DNA of 11,587 bases from an uncultured Odoribacter sp. GTDB lineage: Bacteria; Bacteroidota; Bacteroidia; Bacteroidales; Marinifilaceae. The stretch lies in NCBI GenBank assembly GCA_905204385.1, contig CAJKZL010000054.1, positions 1 through 11,587 of the forward strand. The letters run 5' to 3'. The position numbers and the translations under genes were made by a program. This document shows, in pieces, positions 5,671 to 11,587 of the stretch. The notes beneath the pieces were generated by a model. It did no database searches, had not been told where the DNA came from, and saw nothing but the letters and a program-made list of their open reading frames with translations. Position 1 is the first letter of the stretch. Each line of letters opens with the position of its first letter.

Positions 5671-6426
5671 ATGAATAAAATAGCACTTATCACAGGAGCG
5701 ACATCCGGTATCGGCCAAGCCACCGCCTTAAAAGCAGCCGAAGCAGGCTTCGACCTGATTATTACCGGCAGAAGGGCTGCAAGGCTCGAAGAACTGGCTA
5801 AAGCAATCCGTCAAAAAGGCACAGATGTGCTTACCCTCGATTTCGATGTCCGCCGGCCTGATGAAGTACAGCAAGCCATCGACCATCTCGATGGAAAATG
5901 GAGGAATATCGCCGTTTTAGTCAACAATGCAGGGCTAGCCGTCGGCGTCAATCCCATCCAAGACGGCAATTTGGAAGATTGGGAACGAATGATCGACACC
6001 AATGTAAAAGGATTGCTTTATGTCACCCGCGCCGTTGCTCCTCTCATGATCGCCAACAACGCCGGACACATCGTCAATATCGCTTCTATTGCAGGCAAAG
6101 AAGTTTATCCGGGAGGCAATGTGTATTGCGCAACCAAACATGCCGTAGATGCACTTTCCAGAGCCATGCGCACCGATATGCTGAAACACAATATAAAAGT
6201 AACCAATATCGCTCCCGGCATGGTGGAAACGGAGTTCTCCCTCGTCCGCTACAAAGGCGACGCAGAAGCTGCCAAAAATGTATACAAAGGCATGACTCCC
6301 CTAAGCAATGACGACATTGCCGACACCATTCTCTTTGCCATCACCCGTCCGGCACATGTCTGCCTGAACGATATCGTTATTATGCCGACAGCTCAAGCGA
6401 ACTCCAGAGACGTAAACAGAAAATAA
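5671..6426 (+). CDS. Short-chain dehydrogenase/reductase, YdfG-like (3-hydroxy acid/serine dehydrogenase type), 251 aa
   Basis: Classical SDR, cytoplasmic, NADP-dependent oxidation of a hydroxyl group. Visible motifs: cofactor loop TGATSGIG (residues 8-15); GRR at 33-35, where two Arg after strand 2 favour NADP; NNAG (85-88); structural Asn111; and the catalytic set Ser139, Tyr152 and Lys156 in the Y-x3-K motif YCATK. PG motif APGMVETEFS follows. The C-terminal LNDIVIMPTAQA resembles YdfG-type enzymes that oxidise 3-hydroxy acids such as L-serine and L-allo-threonine; the actual substrate is inferred. The ATG at 5671 gives the standard SDR N terminus (MNKIALITG), and the frame extends upstream to 5572 only through promoter DNA. 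This is the only plus-strand gene. It diverges from porT and converges on dnaX, with two hairpins between. Confidence 0.92.
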   Translation: MNKIALITGATSGIGQATALKAAEAGFDLIITGRRAARLEELAKAIRQKGTDVLTLDFDVRRPDEVQQAIDHLDGKWRNIAVLVNNAGLAVGVNPIQDGNLEDWERMIDTNVKGLLYVTRAVAPLMIANNAGHIVNIASIAGKEVYPGGNVYCATKHAVDALSRAMRTDMLKHNIKVTNIAPGMVETEFSLVRYKGDAEAAKNVYKGMTPLSNDDIADTILFAITRPAHVCLNDIVIMPTAQANSRDVNRK

Positions 6427-6448
6427 CCTTTTGACTGCGATGAAACGG

Positions 6449-6480
6449 GAGAGGGAAATCTATACATAGATTTCTCTTTC
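6449..6480 (+). terminator. Hairpin terminator after the SDR gene
   Basis: GAAATCTAT (6455-6463) pairs perfectly with ATAGATTTC (6466-6474); the stem extends outward to 6449 and 6480 with G-U pairs. The inner loop is minimal, so the last pair or two probably open. It starts 22 bases after the SDR stop and is followed by TTTC. It likely works together with the second hairpin. Confidence 0.6.
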
Positions 6481-6494
6481 CAAATTCAAAGCGT

Positions 6495-6539
6495 AAACCG
6501 GATTATAGCGTATGATTTCTACCGACTAATCCGGTTTTT
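6495..6539. terminator. Bidirectional terminator between the SDR gene and dnaX
   Basis: Perfect 11-base arms AAACCGGATTA (6495-6505) and TAATCCGGTTT (6527-6537) with a 21-base loop. On the plus strand it is followed by more T (to 6539) for the SDR transcript. On the minus strand it abuts the dnaX stop codon (6539-6541) and ends in TTTACGC, for the convergent dnaX transcript. Confidence 0.8.
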
Positions 6540-8268
6540 CAATCCAATTCCAGACCGAAAATATTTTTCAATTCGGCGACCACCGGATTAAGCTTGACAA
6601 AATGTTCGAATTTTTCACTCGAAGTGAAAAGCTTCTTTTCCTCTTGAGTGATGTTAGTATCGAACAATTGAAATTCCAGGGAGATGAAACCATTGTTCAA
6701 AGTTTTCATAAAGGCCGTTTGGAGCTGAACTTTCAGGGATAGCAACTTGTCCAGTTGCAGTTGATTATCCACCAGAAAAGTGACCTTTTCTCCTTCGACC
6801 AAAGGGAGATGGGTGGTCAAAGCCAACGTCACGGTCGGATCCGGCTTGTGAGCAGCCAAATAAACTTTTATGGCTTCACTTACCCGCTCATTGTTAACGG
6901 CTTCCCGAGCCTTTACCTGCGTTTGTTTAACGACAACGGCCTGAGGTTTGACGACGGCTTGCACCTCGCTGACCTGTCGTAAGGAATCTTTGATCTTAAA
7001 GGAAGAATCAGGACGCCCTTTGCCGGTTTCTCCTGCCGTTTTCGTGGCTGCCTGAACTTTCTGTACAGGCTGGACGGACTGAGCCGACGGAACCACCGGA
7101 TTCCCGAACTTACCGGTAAAACCGTCAATTTTCAGAAGTGCGAGAAACTCCGAAGCCCTCAGATTTTTTTTTTTAGTTCATTGATTTGGCAGAGACGGAT
7201 AAAAGCCAGTTCCACACAAAGCCTTTTTTCCATCCTGACCTTATACTGCATTTCGCATTGTTCCACTACTTTCAATGCTTCGTACAGGAAATTTGCATCA
7301 CATATTTCCGCCTGTTCGGCATAACGGGCCTTAATAGCGGCGCTGACTTCCAGTAATTGTACCGTCGCAGGCTCTTTCGAAACCAGCACGTCCCTGAAAT
7401 GCTTGCCTAAGCCCGAAACCAAATTCCCTCCGTCAAAACCCTTTCCGATGATTTCATCCAGCAACAACAAAGTTTCGGCCACCTTACCCTGATAAAAAAG
7501 ATCGGTCAACCGAAAGTAATAGTCGTAATCCAATACATTCAGATTCTCTATCACCCGGCTATAAGTCAAATTTTTTCCGCAAAAGCTGACCACCTGATCA
7601 AAAATAGAAAGAGCATCCCGCATAGCACCGTCTGCTTTTTGAGCAATGACGTCCAAAGCCGCCTCTTCTGCCAGAATCCCTTCCTTATCGGCAATATATT
7701 TTAAATGCTCGACTGTATCTCCCACTTTCATCCTGTTGAAATCATAAATCTGACAACGGGAAAGAATGGTGGGCAAAATTTTATGCTTTTCTGTTGTGGC
7801 GAGAATGAAAATGGCATGGGCAGGCGGCTCCTCCAATGTCTTCAGAAAAGCATTGAAGGCAGAAGTACTCAACATATGTACCTCATCGATGATATAAACA
7901 CTGTATTTACCCACTTGAGGCAGGATTCGCACCTGTTCCACCAATCCCCGGATATCGACGACACTATTATTGGAGGCGGCATCCAACTCGTGAATATTGA
8001 GTGAACGACCGGCATTGAAGGCCTTACAGGATTCACATTCATTGCAGGGCTCGGCATTCGGCTGCAAATTCATACAATTGATGGTCTTTGCAAAAATACG
8101 GGCACAAGTCGTTTTTCCCACTCCACGAGGTCCTGTAAACAAATAGGCCTGGGCGAGTTGATGATTCATAATGGCATTCCGCAGAGTCGACGTGATAGAC
8201 AACTGTCCGACAACGGTATCAAAACTGGCGGGTCTGTATTTTCTGGCCGAAACGATAAAATTATCCAT
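6539..8268 (-). CDS. dnaX: DNA polymerase III tau subunit, full-length product by -1 frameshift, 576 aa
   Basis: Clamp-loader ATPase that loads the sliding clamp and ties the replicase together. The full product needs a -1 shift at the A11 tract (7164-7174): 368 codons in the first frame (8268-7165), then 208 codons in the other (7165-6539, base 7165 read twice). After the shift the frame reads NLRASEFLALLKIDG, then a P/V/Q/K-rich linker (about residues 390-450), then a folded C-terminal domain containing VYLAAHKPDP, VTFLVDNQLQ and the end LNPVVAELKNIFGLELD. That end resembles the C termini of Bacteroidetes DnaX. The tail has no methionine start of its own near its beginning and no start-site signals, so I do not read it as a separate gene. 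An undercalled base in the homopolymer would equally give one continuous 576-residue frame; the DNA alone cannot decide. Confidence 0.85.
7159..8268 (-). CDS. dnaX: DNA polymerase III gamma-type product of dnaX, 369 aa
   Basis: The uninterrupted first frame of dnaX. It carries the complete clamp-loader ATPase: YRP near the N terminus (11-13), Walker A GPRGVGKT (46-53), four zinc-binding cysteines (65, 75, 78, 81), Walker B IIDEVH (126-131), sensor-1 Thr158 and the SRC arginine-finger motif (170-172). It continues through the collar domain, and the frame ends NELKKKI and then TGA right after the A-tract. This is the same architecture and nearly the same cut point as E. coli gamma, which lacks the tau tail that contacts helicase and polymerase. 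The gene lies 167 bases after batE in the same direction. A candidate promoter (8358-8388) lies between, so it may be expressed apart from bat. Confidence 0.92.
   Translation of the reverse strand: MDNFIVSARKYRPASFDTVVGQLSITSTLRNAIMNHQLAQAYLFTGPRGVGKTTCARIFAKTINCMNLQPNAEPCNECESCKAFNAGRSLNIHELDAASNNSVVDIRGLVEQVRILPQVGKYSVYIIDEVHMLSTSAFNAFLKTLEEPPAHAIFILATTEKHKILPTILSRCQIYDFNRMKVGDTVEHLKYIADKEGILAEEAALDVIAQKADGAMRDALSIFDQVVSFCGKNLTYSRVIENLNVLDYDYYFRLTDLFYQGKVAETLLLLDEIIGKGFDGGNLVSGLGKHFRDVLVSKEPATVQLLEVSAAIKARYAEQAEICDANFLYEALKVVEQCEMQYKVRMEKRLCVELAFIRLCQINELKKKI
7164..7174 (-). promoter_or_regulatory. A11 slippery tract in dnaX, directly before the gamma stop codon
   Basis: In mRNA sense the codons are CTA AAA AAA AAA ATC TGA; eleven A in a row, then one codon, then the stop. 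Net slippage by -1 in translation, or one added A (or two lost) during transcription, puts the ribosome in the tau frame. A-tracts of this kind act in E. coli dnaX (A AAA AAG, ribosomal) and Thermus dnaX (A9, transcriptional). I see no convincing stem-loop just downstream, and an 11-base run favours transcriptional slippage. Confidence 0.75.
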
Positions 8269-8357
8269 AAGTAAGCTGCAAGCTAAAGCCCATCTACCGA
8301 AGCCCGGAAGGTTAATTCGCAGACTGTCAGCAATAAGCCTGAATTACTGTTCGAGTG

Positions 8358-8388
8358 TAAAGTTAGTAAGGTTTTACTGCATTCGCAA
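8358..8388 (-). promoter_or_regulatory. Candidate dnaX promoter
   Basis: On the minus strand TAACTTTA (complement of 8358-8365) differs from TAnnTTTG only in the last base, and TTG (complement of 8386-8388) lies 20 bases upstream at the right place for the -33 element. The leader would be about 85 bases. The interval 8269-8435 holds nothing else I can identify. Confidence 0.45.
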
Positions 8389-8435
8389 GCCTCTCCTTAC
8401 ATTTCCCCTTCGATTTTTCTACTTTAACCTTTGGT

Positions 8436-9203
8436 TCAGATTTTTTCCAGATCGGTTTTCGCTACCCATCCCTCGTTCCCATCAGCCAAACGGATATTAT
8501 ACCAACTCCCCAGTTCCCCGACAACACGGACTTTCAATCCTTCGTGTATCAAAAATAAACTGGTTCCGCTATTATCGGGAGCTCCCTTTACCGTCACGCT
8601 GGGAGTAGTGATGATTGCATATTCTCTTTGAGTAATGCGCTTGTCTTGGCGCATAGCAAAAAAGATGGTTGCCAGTGTCAATAAAAAAGCAAAGACTCCG
8701 ATCACAAAACCGGTTTTCTTCACCCCGATAGACCTGGAATAAAAAAATAAGGCTGCCATAATCAGGAAGAGGACAAAAAATCCAACCGATATATAGCCCC
8801 ACTGATCGGCAGAGAAATAAGCCACCAATGCCTTATACCAGCGGACTAAAAATAATTCAGGCAACACCTCTATCTTATCCACGATAGCTTGTTGCGCCAT
8901 CTTCAGATTATAGCGCACCATATCATCCCCGGGATTCAAAAGCAGAGACCGTTCATAGTTCAAAATGGCCCGGGTATTCTCGCCCAACTTATAATAACAG
9001 TTCCCCAAATTAAAATACAAATCAGCCGACTCTTTTCCTTCAGCCAATATTTTTGTATAAATATCCGCGGCATCGGCATATTTACCTTCAGCATACATTT
9101 GCTCAGCCTGTTGTTCCAGCTGTTCGTCATTTGCAGCCCATCCCCATAAGCTAAGCAATAAAACCGGTAATATACATAAAATCTTTTTCATCTTTCTCAT
9201 CAT
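8436..9203 (-). CDS. batE: BatE: TPR, two membrane segments and SH3-like domain, 255 aa
   Basis: Last gene of the Bacteroides aerotolerance (bat) set. A signal peptide or anchor (MMRKMKKILCILPVLLLSLW, start could also be the third Met at 9191) is followed by two TPR units (about residues 27-105: AEQMYAEGKYADAADIYTKI and YFNLGNCYYKLGENTRAILN). Next come two transmembrane helices (about 136-155 and 164-184) and a C-terminal SH3-like domain (about 195-255) with the typical GSWYNIRLADGNEGWV. This domain order is that of BatE. It would sit in the inner membrane with the TPR and SH3 parts on the periplasmic side. It follows batD after 97 bases containing heptad cassette copy 3 and a purine-rich AGGAGAAGG. 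The link of bat genes to oxygen tolerance comes from Bacteroides work; the biochemical role is unknown. Confidence 0.9.
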   Translation of the reverse strand: MMRKMKKILCILPVLLLSLWGWAANDEQLEQQAEQMYAEGKYADAADIYTKILAEGKESADLYFNLGNCYYKLGENTRAILNYERSLLLNPGDDMVRYNLKMAQQAIVDKIEVLPELFLVRWYKALVAYFSADQWGYISVGFFVLFLIMAALFFYSRSIGVKKTGFVIGVFAFLLTLATIFFAMRQDKRITQREYAIITTPSVTVKGAPDNSGTSLFLIHEGLKVRVVGELGSWYNIRLADGNEGWVAKTDLEKI

Positions 9204-9251
9204 TTACAGCATTCGAGCCTTCTCCTGTAAAACTTTCCTTTCACATCCCTT

Positions 9252-9308
9252 CCCCCCCAATCTATAATCTATAAACTATAATCTTTAAACTATAAACCAT
9301 CATCTAAT
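9252..9308 (-). repeat. Intercistronic heptad-repeat cassette, copy 3 (C7 + 7 heptamers)
   Basis: C7 (9252-9258), one A, then ATCTATA, ATCTATA, AACTATA, ATCTTTA, AACTATA, AACCATC, ATCTAAT (9260-9308), all in exact 7-base phase. The TGA stop of batD (complement of 9300-9302) spans the last two units. Unlike the other copies, the G-run lies 48 bases from the next start (batE). Confidence 0.85.
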
Positions 9309-11129
9309 CGCCTTATCCAATTTCGTAATCACGTCTATACTGTCCGTATATACATCATTCATTTCCTGATCACGCTTGCTTCCCGGGGCATAACGGGCAT
9401 ATTCACATTTATCCAACACCTGGATAAATTCTTTGATCCGCTCTTCCGGTACATTCTTTTGAGCCAGAATCTCACTGATATTATCCCGGTTGAGTTCTGC
9501 CCGGTCGATGTTCAATTTATAGCTCATATATCCCCACAAAGCTTTCAATACTTCTTCATAGAATTGTTCGGCATTATGGTTTTTCATCGCAGCAAAAGCC
9601 ACCTTCAAGCGTTTACGGGCCATCTTCGTAGCAGCCCTATTCTTTACTCTGGCAATATCGGCATTTGCTTTGATCCGCCTGCGATTGAGGACAGCTCCTA
9701 CCACAAACAAAATAAAAGGAATGAATAAAGCCAGCCAGTAAGCAGGCGTTCCGAAAAACCGGACTCCCGTTTTTTTCAGATGCAAATTTCCGGTCTTGAT
9801 ATAACGGATATCTTCCCCTACACGGCGGATATCTTCTTTCTTGAAAGATTGAACCGTATTACCGTTGGAAGATGGATTATTCCCCTTTTCCGTTCCCTGA
9901 CGGACTATAATATTGTATTCTTTTCCTAAAATCGTTTTATAGGAATTTGTCTGAGGATCGAAATATGAGAAACGAATAGCCGGTATTTTATATTCACCGG
10001 AATAACGGGGAATAATTAAATACTCAAAGGATACTGTGCCGGCCATCCCATTTTCCGTCACCCGCAGGTCTCTGGATTCTTTAGGGTCGTAGGACTCGAA
10101 ATCCAGAGGGAAAGTCACCGAAGGAGCGCGCAACAGCTTCAGATTGCCCGTGCCCTGGAAAGTCACTTTGTACGTAATGGCATCATTGGCATTCACCGTA
10201 TCTGCCGATAAGGAAGTAGACATGGAAATCGTACCGACCGTGCCTGAAAAACCCACCGGCTTTCCTTCCTGAGGAAGTTCTTTGACATGAACCGTTACCG
10301 GCCTACTTCTGCGCATCGCCCGGACATCCCGGTAATTCCCGAAAAAGTCATCAAAGATGCTCCGCCCGCCCCCGGTCAATCTCTGCCGGACGATACATTC
10401 CAATTCAAAAGGCTCTATCGTCAGCTCTCCGGTATGTTGCGGGAATAACAACATTTTACGGATGATCCCCACATTATACAATTGGCCATTGTAATTTTCG
10501 CGCACCAATTCTATTTGTTGAGGCGTAGGGACTTCTTCGGCCAAAAAACCGGTAAAAGCCGGAAATTTACTCCTTCCGAAATTGGTCAGATCCACCCTGG
10601 AATAAACCTTGATCGTGGCCAATGTACTCTCTCCTAAATAAAGATTTTTCCGGGAAACATCTACCTTTACAAACAAATTCTCCTCGTTGATAGCAGCCGA
10701 AGCATCGGGCTGCACCGCACGGTTCCCTTTATCCCGGCTTGAAGCATTACCGCTTCCTTTAATAACCTGAATTTTCAATCCATTGGATTGATATTGCTTC
10801 CCCTTCACCGTAATGGTTGCCGGAGGAATCTGATAAGTGCCTTCCTTGACCCCTTCTAACAGATAGGTATAGGTAAAAGAGAGATTTTGGGTGGTTTTGC
10901 CATTAGCTATAGTAATATAAGAAGACTCACTGGTACTCGGCCCCATCAACAATTCAAAACCTTCCAAAGTAGGCACCTGCAAATTGGTTCCTTTCTGATT
11001 GACCGTATAGGACAACTTGAATTGCTCGCCAGTCTCCACCACTGCGGGCGCCGATGCTTTAAACTCTACTTGTTGAGCATAAGTCAGGCTGCTGATTAAC
11101 AATAATATTAATATTCCAAAGCTTTTCAT
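9300..11129 (-). CDS. batD: BatD, membrane-anchored periplasmic protein of the bat cluster, 609 aa
   Basis: Signal peptide MKSFGILILLLISSLTYAQQ, then a long periplasmic part built of repeated beta-sandwich modules (residues about 20-450; VEFKASAPAVVETGEQFKLS opens the first, and GKPVGFSGTVGTISMSTSLS opens a later one). One transmembrane helix follows (about 461-481, YWLALFIPFILFVVGAVL), with a basic cytoplasmic flank (NRRRIKANADIARVKNR) and a helical C-terminal domain (KALWGYMSYKLNIDRAELNR). The length, the phrase LWGYMSYKL and the position between batC and batE are typical of BatD. It probably scaffolds BatA/BatB (von Willebrand A proteins) in the inner membrane; that is family-level inference. 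batC ends 59 bases upstream. The stop codon lies inside heptad copy 3. Confidence 0.93.
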   Translation of the reverse strand: MKSFGILILLLISSLTYAQQVEFKASAPAVVETGEQFKLSYTVNQKGTNLQVPTLEGFELLMGPSTSESSYITIANGKTTQNLSFTYTYLLEGVKEGTYQIPPATITVKGKQYQSNGLKIQVIKGSGNASSRDKGNRAVQPDASAAINEENLFVKVDVSRKNLYLGESTLATIKVYSRVDLTNFGRSKFPAFTGFLAEEVPTPQQIELVRENYNGQLYNVGIIRKMLLFPQHTGELTIEPFELECIVRQRLTGGGRSIFDDFFGNYRDVRAMRRSRPVTVHVKELPQEGKPVGFSGTVGTISMSTSLSADTVNANDAITYKVTFQGTGNLKLLRAPSVTFPLDFESYDPKESRDLRVTENGMAGTVSFEYLIIPRYSGEYKIPAIRFSYFDPQTNSYKTILGKEYNIIVRQGTEKGNNPSSNGNTVQSFKKEDIRRVGEDIRYIKTGNLHLKKTGVRFFGTPAYWLALFIPFILFVVGAVLNRRRIKANADIARVKNRAATKMARKRLKVAFAAMKNHNAEQFYEEVLKALWGYMSYKLNIDRAELNRDNISEILAQKNVPEERIKEFIQVLDKCEYARYAPGSKRDQEMNDVYTDSIDVITKLDKAIR

Positions 11130-11158
11130 CGGTATTTATTTATTTCCATTCAAGACCG

Positions 11159-11166
11159 CAAAATTA
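11159..11166 (-). promoter_or_regulatory. Possible internal promoter element before batD
   Basis: TAATTTTG on the minus strand matches TAnnTTTG exactly and lies about 30 bases upstream of the batD ATG, within the 59-base batC-batD gap. No clear -33 TTTG is found at the expected distance, so it could be a chance match in AT-rich DNA. Confidence 0.3.
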
Positions 11167-11188
11167 GTTAAACATTCACAATTATAAA

Positions 11189-11587
11189 CTACCAATTCTT
11201 ATCGATCTTCATCCTCTTGGCTTTTTGTTCCTGAGCCTTCTGTTTCTGTACCTTTTCCTGTACATCTTTTTCATCGTTCTGCAAAGCTTCTAACAAACGC
11301 TCGGCATCCTCTTTCGATATCTTGCCCTCCTGAGGCTGTCGATCTTTTTGATCTTGCCGATCCTGCCGGTCTTTGTTTTGCTGATCTTTATTCTGATCCT
11401 GCTGATCTTTCTTTTGGTCTTTTTGATCCTTGTTCTGCTCCTGCTGGTCCTGATTTTGGTCTTTATTTTGTTGATCCTGATCTTTCTGGTCCTGATTCTG
11501 ATCCTTTTGATCTTTATTCTGGTCCTGATTTTGTTGATCTTTGTTTTGATACTGATTTTGATCCTTGTTTTGGTCCTTGTTTTGGTC
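11189..11587 (-). CDS. batC: BatC, C-terminal part (last 132 codons), runs off right edge
   Basis: Translated by hand from the right edge to the TAG at 11189-11191. The final 49 residues read GKISKEDAERLLEALQNDEK, then a charged helical stretch VQEKVQKQKAQEQKAKRMK and the end IDKNW, which matches the conserved C terminus of BatC, a TPR protein of the bat cluster. Before it lies an 83-residue tract made almost only of Asp, Gln, Asn and Lys (11339-11587), which continues past the edge. The TPR domain and signal peptide must lie outside the window. The position directly before batD supports the call. A few-residue tail after a flexible linker suggests the conserved C-terminal helix is a docking segment (inference). 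Confidence 0.88.
   Translation of the reverse strand, partial: DQNKDQNKDQNQYQNKDQQNQDQNKDQKDQNQDQKDQDQQNKDQNQDQQEQNKDQKDQKKDQQDQNKDQQNKDRQDRQDQKDRQPQEGKISKEDAERLLEALQNDEKDVQEKVQKQKAQEQKAKRMKIDKNW
11339..11587 (-). repeat. In-frame DQNK-type tandem repeat tract inside batC
   Basis: 83 codons built from irregular units DQNK, DQK, DQNQ, DQQNK and DRQ; the only residues other than D, Q, N, K and R are one Tyr and one Glu. At the DNA level (plus strand) it is a run of GTC/ATC, TTG/CTG, ATT/GTT and TTT/CTT triplets. The synonymous codons vary from unit to unit. Confidence 0.9.

Noticed and set aside
5898..6311. A 137-codon plus-strand frame inside the SDR gene
   Set aside because: It is an arginine- and glutamine-rich out-of-frame shadow of the well-supported SDR gene.
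6539..7096. A separate 185-aa gene starting at a GTG (7096)
   Set aside because: The frame continues upstream to the A11 tract, its C terminus is DnaX-like, and it begins inside a low-complexity linker; it is better read as the tau tail.
8413..8435. Hairpin after batE (AACC-AAA-GGTT)
   Set aside because: Only a 4-base stem with no U-run; too weak to call a terminator.
11339..11587. CRISPR-like array at the right edge
   Set aside because: The periodicity is in codons (short DQNK units), there are no constant repeats with unique spacers, and the frame is open and continues into the BatC C terminus.

Overview
The window looks like a chromosomal segment from a strictly bacterial, anaerobic member of the Bacteroidota (probably Bacteroidales; I do not call a genus). 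The evidence is a bat aerotolerance cluster (batC-batD-batE), a PorT-type protein of the type IX secretion system, an M49 dipeptidyl peptidase III of the Bacteroidetes kind, and several intergenic matches to the Bacteroidetes -7 promoter element TAnnTTTG. There are no phage, insertion-sequence, CRISPR, rRNA or tRNA features. All genes lie on the minus strand except one short-chain dehydrogenase (SDR) gene. No stretch longer than 300 bases lacks a gene.

Layout, read in the direction of minus-strand transcription (right to left). The right edge (11587 to 8436) holds the 3' end of batC, then batD and batE. batC carries an extraordinary Asp-Gln-Asn-Lys repeat tract. These are membrane and periplasmic proteins thought to act as one complex with BatA and BatB, whose genes should lie beyond the right edge. 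Next is dnaX (8268 to 6539), the clamp-loader gamma/tau gene. It is split by an 11-A tract directly followed by a stop codon. A -1 shift there joins the ATPase part to a 208-residue tail, so the locus appears to encode a short gamma-like and a long tau-like product. A double hairpin at 6449-6539 separates dnaX from the convergent SDR gene (5671-6426, plus strand).

The SDR gene and porT (5447-4725, minus) diverge from a 31-base near-palindrome that holds a -7 box for each direction. After porT come a short hairpin terminator, a COG2509-type FAD-dependent oxidoreductase (4653-3106), and the DNA-binding protein HU gene (2936-2667), which has a strong promoter and a strong terminator. Then follow a NUDIX hydrolase, a TrmH/SpoU tRNA methyltransferase, an unrecognised secreted protein, and the N-terminal part of dipeptidyl peptidase III running off the left edge.

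The two most notable non-gene signals are the dnaX A-tract and a family of three intercistronic cassettes (435-488, 1232-1272, 9252-9308). Each is a run of 5-7 C followed by 5-7 exact-phase heptamers of the ATCTATA type, all in the same orientation. In each case the upstream gene's stop codon falls inside the heptads, and in two of the three the G-run (in mRNA sense) abuts the next gene's start. Most genes are housekeeping. The novelty lies in how they are punctuated and recoded rather than in a new gene cluster.
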